Shown here one piece after another: positions 33,062 to 40,844 of a stretch of 64,000 nt of DNA. The notes under the pieces were generated by a model. That model did no database searches. It had not been told where the DNA came from and worked only from the letters and a program-made list of their open reading frames with translations. A program made the translations under genes and the position numbers. The number at the start of each line of letters is the position of its first letter. The stretch's first letter is position 1. Where the stretch lies: the NCBI GenBank assembly GCA_041744755.1, contig JBGTKC010000075.1, forward strand, positions 1-64,000. Reading direction: 5' to 3'. The stretch is from CALDTK01 sp041744755 (GTDB lineage Bacteria; Bacteroidota; Bacteroidia; Chitinophagales; Saprospiraceae).

Positions 33062-34429
33062 ATGCGATTAGGTGCCTCAGGTCTGTCTACGGTATTGTTC
33101 ATCGGATTTGCGTGGCTTGCGTCCTGTAGCTCCGACAATGAGAATTGGGCGGTGGACGCCCGTCAACCCGCCGCCCTCCACGATGCCATGCAAGGCGTCA
33201 CGGACGTGATCGTCCACGACATTTTCAGTCCACCGCAGGCGGCGCGTATCTACTCATACGCATCACTAGCGGCGTATGAGTCCGCGCGTCACGCCGACAG
33301 CTCATTGCTTACGCTCAGCGGCCAGCTTAACGATTTGCCCGAGTTGCCGCGGCCCGACCCAGGTGCGGACTATAGCTTCGACCTCGCCGCCGCAGCAGCC
33401 ACCCTGGCCGTCGGGCGGGAGCTTACTTTCTCCGCCGATCTCCTCGACGAGTTAGACGCCGCTCTTCGCGGGCGATTCGAGGAGGTGAAATTGCCGGCCG
33501 AGGTCTACGACCGCAGCGTTGCCTTCGGGAATGAAGTCGCCGCGGCGGTACTCGCTTACGCTAAAACCGACAACTACCTCCAGAGCCGTACTTTCCCCAA
33601 GTACAGCGTCTCCGACGCGCCCGGTCGCTGGCGTCCGACCCCACCCGATTACATGGACGGGGTCGAACCGCACTGGGGCAAGATGCGCCCATTCGCCCTC
33701 GACAGTGCGAGTCAGTGCCGGCCGCTGCCACCGCCGCCGTTCGACATGACACCCGGGTCGCGGTTCTACACCGACGTCATGGAGGTGTACGAAGTGCTGA
33801 AGGAAAACACGGAAGAACGCCGGGCGATCGCGGCCTTTTGGGACTGTAATCCCTATGTCTCTCACCACCAGGGGCACGTGATGTTCGCAACCAAGAAGAT
33901 TAGTCCGGGGGGCCACTGGATGGGTATCGCGAAGCTCGTCACCGAAAGAGAAAAGCTCTCGACCGAGGCATCGGCCGAGGCATACGTGCGCGTCGCAATC
34001 TCCTTGTACGACGGCTTCGTGAGTTGTTGGGATGAGAAGTATCGCAGCAATTTGATTCGCCCGGAGACCGTCATTAATGAGCATATTGACCCGGAGTGGT
34101 TGCCACTACTCCAGACACCGCCCTTCCCGGAGTATACCAGTGGCCACAGTGTCATTAGCCGCGCCGCGGCCGCGAGTCTCACTGATCTATTCGGCGCGGG
34201 TTACGCCTACGTCGACAGCGTGGAACTGCGTTACGGTTTGCCCTCTCGCGCGTATGAGAGTTTCTACGACGCCAGCGAAGAGGCTGCCAAGTCCCGGCTC
34301 TACGGGGGGATACATTACTCCCCGGCGATCGTGGAGGGCGTCAAGCAGGGTGACGCCGTGGCGAAGATCGTGCGCGCAAAGCTGCGTACCCGGACCACGC
34401 CGATCAAGGAAGCCATATCGAGCAATTAA
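33062..34429 (+). CDS. Vanadium haloperoxidase/PAP2-like lipoprotein
   Basis: A 455-residue protein of the vanadium haloperoxidase / acid phosphatase fold. The three metal-oxide pocket motifs are present: KYRSNLIRP (K-x6-RP), TSGHSV (PSGH-like) and SRLYGGIHY (SR-x5-H). The usual Asp after the last His is replaced. I choose the ATG at 33062 since it gives a clean lipoprotein signal (FIGFAWLASCSSD, lipobox Cys at about 22); earlier GTG and ATG starts at 33026 and 33044 exist. Family members may be halogenating oxidases or phosphatases, and the sequence does not say which. It is the last gene of its strand run and faces ribA. Confidence 0.85.
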   Translation: MRLGASGLSTVLFIGFAWLASCSSDNENWAVDARQPAALHDAMQGVTDVIVHDIFSPPQAARIYSYASLAAYESARHADSSLLTLSGQLNDLPELPRPDPGADYSFDLAAAAATLAVGRELTFSADLLDELDAALRGRFEEVKLPAEVYDRSVAFGNEVAAAVLAYAKTDNYLQSRTFPKYSVSDAPGRWRPTPPDYMDGVEPHWGKMRPFALDSASQCRPLPPPPFDMTPGSRFYTDVMEVYEVLKENTEERRAIAAFWDCNPYVSHHQGHVMFATKKISPGGHWMGIAKLVTEREKLSTEASAEAYVRVAISLYDGFVSCWDEKYRSNLIRPETVINEHIDPEWLPLLQTPPFPEYTSGHSVISRAAAASLTDLFGAGYAYVDSVELRYGLPSRAYESFYDASEEAAKSRLYGGIHYSPAIVEGVKQGDAVAKIVRAKLRTRTTPIKEAISSN

Positions 34430-34435
34430 CGCTAA

Positions 34436-35095
34436 TTAGTGGAGCTGGTGGCCCATCGCGTCGCGCTTGGTGGCGAGGTAGCGTTCATTCTCCGGCTGCC
34501 ACGGCATTTCGATCGGTATGCGTTCGACGATTTCGACCGCAGAGCCGATGAAGGCTTCTACCTTGAGGGGGTTGTTGGTCATCAAGCGGACCCGCTCGAT
34601 ACCCAAGCGGCGCAGGATTTCAACGGCCTCGGAATAGTCGCGCGCGTCCACGGGTAGACCGAGCTGCACATTGGCCTCAATCGTGTCGGCACCAGCGTCT
34701 TGGAGTCCGTAGGCTCGGAGCTTATTCACGATGCCTATGCCGCGTCCCTCCTGCCGTAAGTAAATGATGACCCCTCCCTGCGCGGAGGTCTCCCGCATTG
34801 CCCAAGCCAGCTGATCACCGCAGTCGCACCGCAGGGACGCGAATACGTCCCCGGTGAGGCATTCGCTGTGCACTCGGCACAGCACGGGCTCCGTCACGTC
34901 CGTGCCCTCGGCGACAAGTGCGAGGTGAGGCATCGGATCGGCGTCAATATCGGAGAACGCCGTGATCTCGAAGTCGCCGTAAGCTGTGGGGAGACGTGCC
35001 GTGGCGAGGGCGTCGATCGTGCGTGTGTTGGACTCCAATCGGTCGGGGCTGCGAGCGTAGGGCTCGGGCGATGACGCTAGCGACTTTGTGTTCAC
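34436..35095 (-). CDS. ribA: GTP cyclohydrolase II
   Basis: RibA opens GTP to the first intermediate of riboflavin synthesis. The 219 residues include the zinc-binding Cys cluster (ECLTGD...RCDCGDQ), the LRQEGRGIG motif with the catalytic residues, and ERVRLMTNNPLKV. There is no fused RibB domain. The N-terminal 30 residues are unconserved, and a later start is possible. Divergent from the M48 gene. Confidence 0.94.
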   Translation of the reverse strand: MNTKSLASSPEPYARSPDRLESNTRTIDALATARLPTAYGDFEITAFSDIDADPMPHLALVAEGTDVTEPVLCRVHSECLTGDVFASLRCDCGDQLAWAMRETSAQGGVIIYLRQEGRGIGIVNKLRAYGLQDAGADTIEANVQLGLPVDARDYSEAVEILRRLGIERVRLMTNNPLKVEAFIGSAVEIVERIPIEMPWQPENERYLATKRDAMGHQLH

Positions 35096-35161
35096 CTCGG
35101 TCTAACGAATTAGCTTTCGGCGCGGTTGTCACTGAGACCTCACGCACATCACTACGTCACT

Positions 35162-35929
35162 ATGCGCAAAGTTAGCCTACCTCTCCTGATCGGCATCGGG
35201 ATGGCCCTATTTACGGTGGCCAAGTTTTTCTTCAATACGAGCACCAACGAGATCACTGGAGAGTCACAGCACATTTCCCTCACCGCCGAAGAGGAGGTCG
35301 CCATCGGACTCCAGAGCCGCGCTCAGATGGCCCAGCAGCACGGCGGGCTAGACCCGAGTGAAGCTGACCAGGCGCTGGTCGATCAGGTGGGAGAGAGCCT
35401 CGTTCGCGAAAGCATCGCGAAGACTACCCCGTACCCTTACGAGTTCCACCTCCTCCGCGACCCGAATACGGTCAACGCCTTCGCACTACCCGGCGGACAG
35501 GTCTTCATTACGCGAGCGCTGTACACGCGCCTCCAGGACAAGGACCAGCTGGCGGGGGTCCTAGGACACGAGATCGGACACGTGGTCGCGCGCCACAGCG
35601 CGGAGCGGATCTCACAGCAGATGCTCACACAGGGACTTACGGGTGCCGCCGTATTAGCGAGCGGGAGCCAGGGCGGAGGACAGATGGCGGCCGTTATCGC
35701 GAATGTTGTCTCGATGAAGTATGGCCGAGAACAGGAGCTGGAGAGTGACGCGCTCGGTGTGCGGTTTATGTCGGAGGCGGGCTACCAACCGGAGGCTCTT
35801 ATAGGCGTCATGGATATTCTCGAAGATGCTTCGGGGGGAAGCCGCCAGCCAGAGTTCTCGAGTACGCACCCCTCGCCCGAGAATCGCCGGGAGCGCATCC
35901 GTGAGGCGATCCAGAAATACGGCAACTGA
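35162..35929 (+). CDS. M48-family metalloprotease
   Basis: A 255-residue protease. An N-terminal hydrophobic segment (LPLLIGIGMALFTVAKFFF) acts as a signal anchor. The zinc motif HEIGH lies in GVLGHEIGHVVARHSAER, and the third ligand Glu in EQELESDALGVRFM. The family includes Oma1/BepA-type envelope quality proteases; the target here is unknown. The ATG at 35162 is chosen over a TTG at 35126. TAGCTTTC (35111-35118) is a possible promoter core. The tRNA-Arg gene follows 31 bases after the stop. Confidence 0.9.
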   Translation: MRKVSLPLLIGIGMALFTVAKFFFNTSTNEITGESQHISLTAEEEVAIGLQSRAQMAQQHGGLDPSEADQALVDQVGESLVRESIAKTTPYPYEFHLLRDPNTVNAFALPGGQVFITRALYTRLQDKDQLAGVLGHEIGHVVARHSAERISQQMLTQGLTGAAVLASGSQGGGQMAAVIANVVSMKYGREQELESDALGVRFMSEAGYQPEALIGVMDILEDASGGSRQPEFSSTHPSPENRRERIREAIQKYGN

Positions 35930-35944
35930 TTGTATGCTGGGGGC

Positions 35945-35952
35945 TAACTTTG
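35945..35952 (+). promoter_or_regulatory. Promoter core of tRNA-Arg
   Basis: TAACTTTG fits TAnnTTTG exactly and ends 8 bases before the tRNA. Confidence 0.6.
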
Positions 35953-35960
35953 CGGTACTC

Positions 35961-36033
35961 GGCCGCGTAGCTCAGGGGATAGAGCAGCTGACTTCTAATC
36001 AGCCGGTCGCAGGTTCGATTCCTGCCGCGGTCA
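35961..36033 (+). tRNA. tRNA-Arg (anticodon TCT)
   Basis: A full cloverleaf: acceptor GGCCGCG/CGCGGTC (one G-T pair), D-stem GCTC/GAGC, anticodon stem GCTGA/TCAGC with loop CTTCTAA (anticodon TCT at 35994-35996), and T-stem GCAGG/CCTGC with loop TTCGATT. The 3' end is not followed by an encoded CCA, so the tail must be added by the nucleotidyltransferase. It decodes AGA/AGG. Confidence 0.97.
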
Positions 36034-36092
36034 CCCGGCCCCCGAATTAGTTGCCGAATGCACAAAGCCGCCAACAGAGTGTTGGCAGGAGT

Positions 36093-36815
36093 ATGCCTAC
36101 CCAACCTACCCTTCTGCCCCAAGGCCCCGAACTAGAACCCGTCGACGTCAGCATTGAAGATAGTTGGAAGGAGGCTCTCCAAAGTGAGTTCCGCAAGCCC
36201 TACTTTCATGAGCTAATCGCGGGGCTCAAGTCCGACATCGCCTCAGGTAGCACGGTATACCCTCCGGGTCGGCTGATTTTTGCGGCGTTCGCCAAAACTC
36301 CCCTCGCGGAGGTGAAAGCCATTATCCTAGGACAAGACCCGTATCACAATCCGGGCGAAGCCATGGGTTTGAGCTTCAGCGTACCCAAAGGCCAGCGCCG
36401 ACCGCCGAGTCTCCTCAATATCTACAAGGAGCTTAATACCGATCTCCAAGTCCCGATCGCAAAACACGGCGACCTTAGTGCCTGGGCCGAGCAGGGTGTC
36501 CTGCTCCTCAACAGCATTCTCACCGTGCGGCAAAACGCACCTAAGTCTCACCACAAGCTCGGGTGGGAGAGGTTCACCGACGCGGTGATAGCGACGATCA
36601 GCCGGGAGCGAGAGCATGTCGCATTCTTACTCTGGGGCAAAAGTGCGCACGCTAAGGCCGAACTTGTTGATGCGAGCAAACACCTCATCCTCGAGGCCGC
36701 TCACCCGAGCCCGCTAGCGCGCGGCGCCTTCTTCGGGAGCCAACCCTTTTCGCAGGCGAATACTTACTTGGAGCAACATGGCACCACCCCCATCGACTGG
36801 CACCTCCCCGACTAA
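36093..36815 (+). CDS. ung: Uracil-DNA glycosylase
   Basis: Ung removes uracil from DNA in base-excision repair. The 240 residues contain the catalytic GQDPYH motif (IILGQDPYHNPGEA), the LLLNSILTV loop and the AAHPSPLA motif with the second His. The ATG at 36093 is preferred to a TTG at 36051. A hairpin repeat at 36284-36298 encodes AFAKT a few residues before GQDPYH, at a position where other UNGs carry a same-length sequence. The 3' end overlaps the next gene. Confidence 0.96.
   Translation: MPTQPTLLPQGPELEPVDVSIEDSWKEALQSEFRKPYFHELIAGLKSDIASGSTVYPPGRLIFAAFAKTPLAEVKAIILGQDPYHNPGEAMGLSFSVPKGQRRPPSLLNIYKELNTDLQVPIAKHGDLSAWAEQGVLLLNSILTVRQNAPKSHHKLGWERFTDAVIATISREREHVAFLLWGKSAHAKAELVDASKHLILEAAHPSPLARGAFFGSQPFSQANTYLEQHGTTPIDWHLPD
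36284..36298 (-). repeat. Mini-hairpin repeat, GAAC-loop variant
   Basis: Minus strand GTTTTGGCGAACGCC, in ung just before GQDPYH; reads AFAKT. Confidence 0.65.
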
Positions 36816-37239
36816 TCTTCGCGCAGCGTGGCGCTTGGCTACCATTGCATCGGGGTCGCTGGCTTTCGCGATTCTACTCGGCGCGTTCGGGGCTCACGGC
36901 CTTAGAGATTTGCTTCCGCCTGAGCGTCTGGGTGCATTCGAGACGGCTAGCCGCTACCACTTTTACAGTTGCTTCGTCTTGTTTTGCTTAGTGCTGATGC
37001 GCCTCCAGCTACGCGATTCACCCACGCCGCGAGCCTTAGGCTGGGCACAACGCTGTTGGGGGTGGGGCTCGATTGTGTTTTGCGGAAGCGTATACCTCGT
37101 TTCAGTCCGAGGGATCGTCGGTCTCGAATCTGCCAGTTGGTTAGGGGCCATCGCGCCGATCGGAGGCCTCATGTTAATTAGCGCAGCCTGCTTGCTCGCT
37201 TATAGTTGTTGGCGCACGGCAAAGGAAACCTTAGTTTAG
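36778..37239 (+). CDS. DUF423-family membrane protein
   Basis: A 153-residue protein with four hydrophobic segments, the family signature LGAFGAHGL after the first, and an early AFETASRYHFY. The family is of unknown function. It overlaps ung by 38 bases if the ATG at 36778 is used; a later start (for example at the TTG near 36835) would remove the overlap, so the N-terminal 20 residues are uncertain. It converges on a small minus-strand gene and overlaps it by 9 bases. Confidence 0.85.
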   Translation: MAPPPSTGTSPTNLRAAWRLATIASGSLAFAILLGAFGAHGLRDLLPPERLGAFETASRYHFYSCFVLFCLVLMRLQLRDSPTPRALGWAQRCWGWGSIVFCGSVYLVSVRGIVGLESASWLGAIAPIGGLMLISAACLLAYSCWRTAKETLV

Positions 37240-37512
37240 CTGAGCCTCCGTAGGCATATCGATCGCTGACTCATCTCCTTTCTGTCTGTTGCGATTGCGG
37301 TACCAGAAGTATCCTAATCCACCGATGATGAGGTAAGGGGTAGCGAAAAGGTACAAAATGCCTTTGTTAAGTCCCTGTCCAGCGGTGCCGCCGTGCTGGA
37401 GATTGGTCTCAGCACTGAGCTTACACATCGGGCACTGCGCCGAGAGAGTAAACGAAGCGGCTGTCGCCAAAACGAGTATCAGACTGAAGCGAAGGAGGGT
37501 TGTGCGTACCAT
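37231..37512 (-). CDS. Small membrane protein with a CPMC motif
   Basis: A 93-residue protein: a signal or anchor helix, then QCPMCKLSAETNLQHGGTAGQGLNKGILYLF, a second membrane helix (YLFATPYLIIGGLGYFWY) and a charged tail. Small proteins of this kind sit in Bacteroidota cytochrome oxidase clusters; the CxxC suggests a metal or redox role in assembly, which is inference. It is the last gene of the respiratory block. The repeat at 37459 is in its signal-helix codons. Confidence 0.7.
   Translation of the reverse strand: MVRTTLLRFSLILVLATAASFTLSAQCPMCKLSAETNLQHGGTAGQGLNKGILYLFATPYLIIGGLGYFWYRNRNRQKGDESAIDMPTEAQLN
37459..37473 (-). repeat. Mini-hairpin repeat, GACA-loop variant
   Basis: Minus strand GTTTTGGCGACAGCC: stem kept, loop GACA. 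Reads VLATA. Confidence 0.6.
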
Positions 37513-37547
37513 GGTATAAAGCTAACCTACCCACGAAAGCCAAGTTG

Positions 37548-38120
37548 TCAAGCTGGGTAATACGGGCGCAACATTAGGTAGCAGATCGGTCCCGTGATGC
37601 AGACGTAGAGCCAGATCGGGTACACCCACCGAGCCATGCGTTTGTGCTCCGGAATTAGCCCGGTGTAGGAGCGCACGAACGTAAACAGGATCAATGGTAA
37701 GCTAATGGCCGCTAGCGCGACATGGGTCGCGAGTAGCACGAGGTAGATCGTACGAGACGTGCCCTCGCCGCCGTAGCTCGTCGGCTCCGTCGTGATGTGG
37801 TACAACACGTAGCCGAGTATGAAGAGTACAGACAGACCCAGCGCGAGTAGGTTGGCCGCACGATGCGCCCTTACGCGCTTCTTTAAGATGAAGTAGAGGC
37901 TAAAGAGCAGGCACACACCCGCAAGGGCGTTGAGCACAGAATACACCGGGGGGAGCCAGAGGAAATCTACCCCAGCAGGCAGAGGTATCTTAACGTACCG
38001 CATCCCAACGACGGCTACGGTTATGAAGATCGATATACCCCAAGCATAGCGATTCATACGTTTCGCGAGGGCTGGGCGACGCTCGAGGATATCGGGGTAG
38101 CCCGCGGGTATCGACATCAA
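37548..38120 (-). CDS. DUF420-family membrane protein (CtaM-like)
   Basis: A 190-residue protein with five predicted membrane helices and the DUF420 pattern: LPPVYSVLNALAGVCLLF, the HRAANLLALGLS segment, the His in VLYHITTEPTSYG and THVALAAISLPLIL. DUF420 proteins (CtaM in Bacillus) are needed for cytochrome oxidase assembly. It overlaps the preceding SCO-like gene by 4 bases and lies in the oxidase cluster, which supports an assembly role. Confidence 0.85.
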   Translation of the reverse strand: MMSIPAGYPDILERRPALAKRMNRYAWGISIFITVAVVGMRYVKIPLPAGVDFLWLPPVYSVLNALAGVCLLFSLYFILKKRVRAHRAANLLALGLSVLFILGYVLYHITTEPTSYGGEGTSRTIYLVLLATHVALAAISLPLILFTFVRSYTGLIPEHKRMARWVYPIWLYVCITGPICYLMLRPYYPA

Positions 38121-38704
38121 AGTTCGGTCTTGCGTTCGAGGATAACGTCTTCAGTCTTGGGTCGCGGCATCAGGAGTGCGACCTGTTCCACCAATCGCGC
38201 AGCTTCCTTCCCGCGGTGGAGGTTGTAGCAGCGGCGGACTTGTCCTGCGCCGTCGACTACGTACGCACGCTGGTTTAAGGGGATCGACGCGCAGGCCTGG
38301 GTATAGATAGTGGTTCTGGAGAGGCGCTCGAGCTCCGCGGCGGGCAATTCCACTCTCGCGAGTTGGCTTGGGTCGTCGAAGACGAAGACATCGGGCGAGC
38401 CGAGTGCTACGAAACGTATAGCCGGATTGTCGTCGAAAGCGCGGTGGATCTCCCGAATCGCGAGAGCAGTACTGTCGTTACGAGTCTGAGGTGCTAAAAA
38501 AACTACATCGATCGTGCTATCGGGACGACTGTAGCGCACCAAGTCGGTAATTGGTCCCAGTGGCTCGATCTCGTTCCAGGAGTCGAGCTGGTAGTTCCAG
38601 CCAGCGCGCAAATACAGGAAGCTACCGAGCGGGAACACGACAAGTAGAAAGCCCAGGAGCAAGAGCTGGATGAAGGGACGCTTCGGCGGTGGAGACGGAT
38701 TCAC
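38117..38704 (-). CDS. SCO-like membrane-anchored protein without the copper cysteines
   Basis: A 195-residue protein with an N-terminal membrane anchor (IQLLLLGFLLVVFPLGSFLYL) and a periplasmic domain with STIDVVFLAPQTRNDSTALAIREIHRAF, resembling the thioredoxin-like fold of SCO1/SenC proteins. SCO proteins hold CuA copper with a CxxxC motif; here the matching stretch (VFLAPQTRND) has no Cys. The two Cys present (QACASIP and RRCYNLH) lie later. So it is either a degenerate SCO relative or a different thioredoxin-like family, and the place in the cluster is the main support. It overlaps the DUF420 gene by 4 bases. Confidence 0.6.
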   Translation of the reverse strand: MNPSPPPKRPFIQLLLLGFLLVVFPLGSFLYLRAGWNYQLDSWNEIEPLGPITDLVRYSRPDSTIDVVFLAPQTRNDSTALAIREIHRAFDDNPAIRFVALGSPDVFVFDDPSQLARVELPAAELERLSRTTIYTQACASIPLNQRAYVVDGAGQVRRCYNLHRGKEAARLVEQVALLMPRPKTEDVILERKTEL

Positions 38705-38774
38705 GTAAGTAGCAACTACTGAATGGCGTCATGGATGTCCACAACTGAGTAAGCTTCTATTAATGCTGTTTCAA

Positions 38775-39263
38775 CTACTGGTCGACATCGTAGCTCCCAA
38801 CACCTTCACCGTCGTCGAGCAGCTCTCCATCCGCCGGTTTGATCTCGATGGTACTCCCCTGCTCGAGTGGAGACACGGTAGGCGCTGCCTGAGCAGGGAG
38901 CTCATTGAAGCGCTGCACGACAGCCCTGCGCTCACCCCAGAAATTACCCTCCTGGAAGAAAGCGATGACGGCCCACACCAGCAAAAGCATCGGCATCAGG
39001 ACGGTTAACGATAACCCTTGTACCTCACTCCGCATGTGCATGAAGTCGAACACGATGAAGTGCGCCTTGTACAGCGAGAAGCCGATGAGTAAGGCCCCGA
39101 CGAGGTAAGGGATCCACGACACGCCGTCCATCCAGCGCAATCCCGGGATGAATCCCTTGGACGCCAGCGAGAAAAATACCTCGACGAGCGTGATTGCCGC
39201 GAGGAGGCCGAGGCCCCGGAACACGAAGCGCTTGCTCTCCTCGTAAGTCATGTGACCGGCCAT
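38775..39263 (-). CDS. Cytochrome c oxidase subunit IV (prokaryotic type)
   Basis: A 162-residue protein starting MAGHMTYEESKR with three membrane helices. The helices include LGLLAAITLVEVFFSL, WIPYLVGALLIGFSLYKAHFIVFDFMHM and LMPMLLLVWAVIAFF, the usual pattern of bacterial COX4 family subunits. A 45-residue tail rich in Glu and Asp is less usual. The ATG at 39263 is preferred to the upstream one at 39311. A repeat copy (39293-39307) lies in the gap between it and the subunit III gene. Confidence 0.85.
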   Translation of the reverse strand: MAGHMTYEESKRFVFRGLGLLAAITLVEVFFSLASKGFIPGLRWMDGVSWIPYLVGALLIGFSLYKAHFIVFDFMHMRSEVQGLSLTVLMPMLLLVWAVIAFFQEGNFWGERRAVVQRFNELPAQAAPTVSPLEQGSTIEIKPADGELLDDGEGVGSYDVDQ

Positions 39264-39292
39264 AATAGTTGATTGTGAAGTCTGAGTAAGGA

Positions 39293-39307
39293 GTTTTGGC
39301 GAAAGCC
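39293..39307 (+). repeat. Mini-hairpin repeat, exact copy
   Basis: Exact copy in the gap between the subunit III and subunit IV genes; on the mRNA it would read GGCTTTCGCCAAAAC. Confidence 0.9.
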
Positions 39308-39339
39308 GCACAAACAGTGGTCAAGCCACGAACGTAAGC

Positions 39340-40236
39340 CTACAGAAGGTAGAACACAAGAAACACGAACACCCATACTAGGTCAACGAAGTGCCAGTAG
39401 AGCCCGACCTTCTCGACCATTTCGTAACCGTTACGCCGGGCTGCGTACTGTCCGGAGGCTGAGTTGAGCGCGATGATCGTGAGTATCACGAGTCCCGAGA
39501 AGACGTGGAATCCATGGAAGCCGGTGATGAAGAAGAACAGTGCCCCGAAGGCCTTAGGCCCGAATGACTCCCGCATGGGCGCCCCGTTCGCCGCCGGTCG
39601 CTGGCCTTCGTTAACGAGAGCGCGCGGTTGCCACTCCCCGTCGTGCTTGTGGATGATGTAGCTATCGCCGGCCTCGAAGCGCTGACCTTCCTCTGTGCTC
39701 CCGTAGGCTACTCCGTCGGCGTCTTCTAAGTAGTAGCCATCGCTGAGGTGGGTGCCGAAGGGATTAGTCGTTAGCGACATGTGCTCGTGACCAATGAGGT
39801 TAGACCACTCCCACGCCTGGCACCCGAGGAAGGTGGCGCCTCCCAGCACCGTGAGCAGCATCCACTTCACGACACCGCTCTTGTTCTCGCGCTCGCCTTC
39901 CTGAACCGCGCGCACCATCGTCACCGAACTCACGATGAGGACGAAGGACATGATCGTCACGAAAATCAGTGGGGCGATGTCGCCCGGGAAATATTCCTGA
40001 AGGCCGAAGGGAAGGGTCCGGAAGACGAAGTCTGGAACGGGCCACGCGGGCATACTGAATCGCAACGCGCCGTAGGCGATGAGGAAACCCGCGAACGTAA
40101 AGGCGTCCGAGACGAGGAAGTACCACATCATCAGCTTGCCGTACCCCACGCGGAACGGCTTACCTGCTCCGTCCCAGGTGGCCTTCTCCCCCGAGTGGTC
40201 AACGGTTTGGTGGGAGTTATCTATTAGTGTAGACAT
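39340..40236 (-). CDS. ctaE: Cytochrome c oxidase subunit III
   Basis: A 298-residue heme-copper oxidase subunit III: early helices with WYFLVSDAFTFAGFLIAYGA, a middle insert that is polar, and late helices FFITGFHGFHVFSGLVIL and YWHFVDLVWVFVFLVFYLL. These are the family marks. The polar insert (about residues 150-210, DADGVAYGSTEEGQRFEAGD) is longer than in most. It belongs to the same run as a second, shorter subunit III-type gene. Confidence 0.93.
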   Translation of the reverse strand: MSTLIDNSHQTVDHSGEKATWDGAGKPFRVGYGKLMMWYFLVSDAFTFAGFLIAYGALRFSMPAWPVPDFVFRTLPFGLQEYFPGDIAPLIFVTIMSFVLIVSSVTMVRAVQEGERENKSGVVKWMLLTVLGGATFLGCQAWEWSNLIGHEHMSLTTNPFGTHLSDGYYLEDADGVAYGSTEEGQRFEAGDSYIIHKHDGEWQPRALVNEGQRPAANGAPMRESFGPKAFGALFFFITGFHGFHVFSGLVILTIIALNSASGQYAARRNGYEMVEKVGLYWHFVDLVWVFVFLVFYLL

Positions 40237-40270
40237 AAGCGTCGCAAAATTGGGCTAGCCCGAGTCGGGA

Positions 40271-40840
40271 TCAGCGCTGCAAAGCAAGGAAGACCAGCAG
40301 ATAAATCCAAAGGAAATCCATGAAATGCCAGTAAGTCAGCGTGAGCCTCAAGCGTACCACGCGGTGTGGCGCGGCGGCGACCGGCAGCTTGAAACAGTGG
40401 ATCAAAGCTACGGCGAGTGCGACCAACCCGCCGAGGATATGCGCGGCGTGTAATCCGCTAAGTACATAGACGAAGGCCGGGGCGGGATTGCCGCTCAACT
40501 GAAGACCCGCAGCGTACATCACCTGCCATGCCTGGTACTGCACGATCACAAACGCCAGCCCAAGTACGGCCGTGAGCGACAACAGGGTGCGATATGCGAG
40601 CGCCGACTCTCGTCTGAAAGCCAGGAAGGCCAGCTGTATCGTCAGGGAGCTGGCCATCAGGATACCGGCACTTACGTAAAACAGGCTCGGTAGTGGGAAC
40701 TCCAACCAGTTGCCCGCCTCCTGGCGGACAATGTATGCACTCGTGAGCGCGGCGAACATCATCAAGATACTCCCGCAGGCGATGAGCAGCCCAAGTTGCA
40801 TTGGGTGCATTTTGTTGCGGGACAGTGCGATCGTTGCCAT
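40271..40840 (-). CDS. Second cytochrome c oxidase subunit III-type protein
   Basis: A 189-residue protein with five membrane helices and the same subunit III motifs, GLHAAHILGGLVAL and YWHFMDFLWIYLLVFL. Shorter than the neighbouring subunit III and without its insert. Many Bacteroidota oxidase clusters have two such genes; the division of labour is unknown. It begins 4 bases after the ctaB stop, so it is co-transcribed with it. Confidence 0.9.
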   Translation of the reverse strand: MATIALSRNKMHPMQLGLLIACGSILMMFAALTSAYIVRQEAGNWLEFPLPSLFYVSAGILMASSLTIQLAFLAFRRESALAYRTLLSLTAVLGLAFVIVQYQAWQVMYAAGLQLSGNPAPAFVYVLSGLHAAHILGGLVALAVALIHCFKLPVAAAPHRVVRLRLTLTYWHFMDFLWIYLLVFLALQR

Positions 40841-40844
40841 AGTG

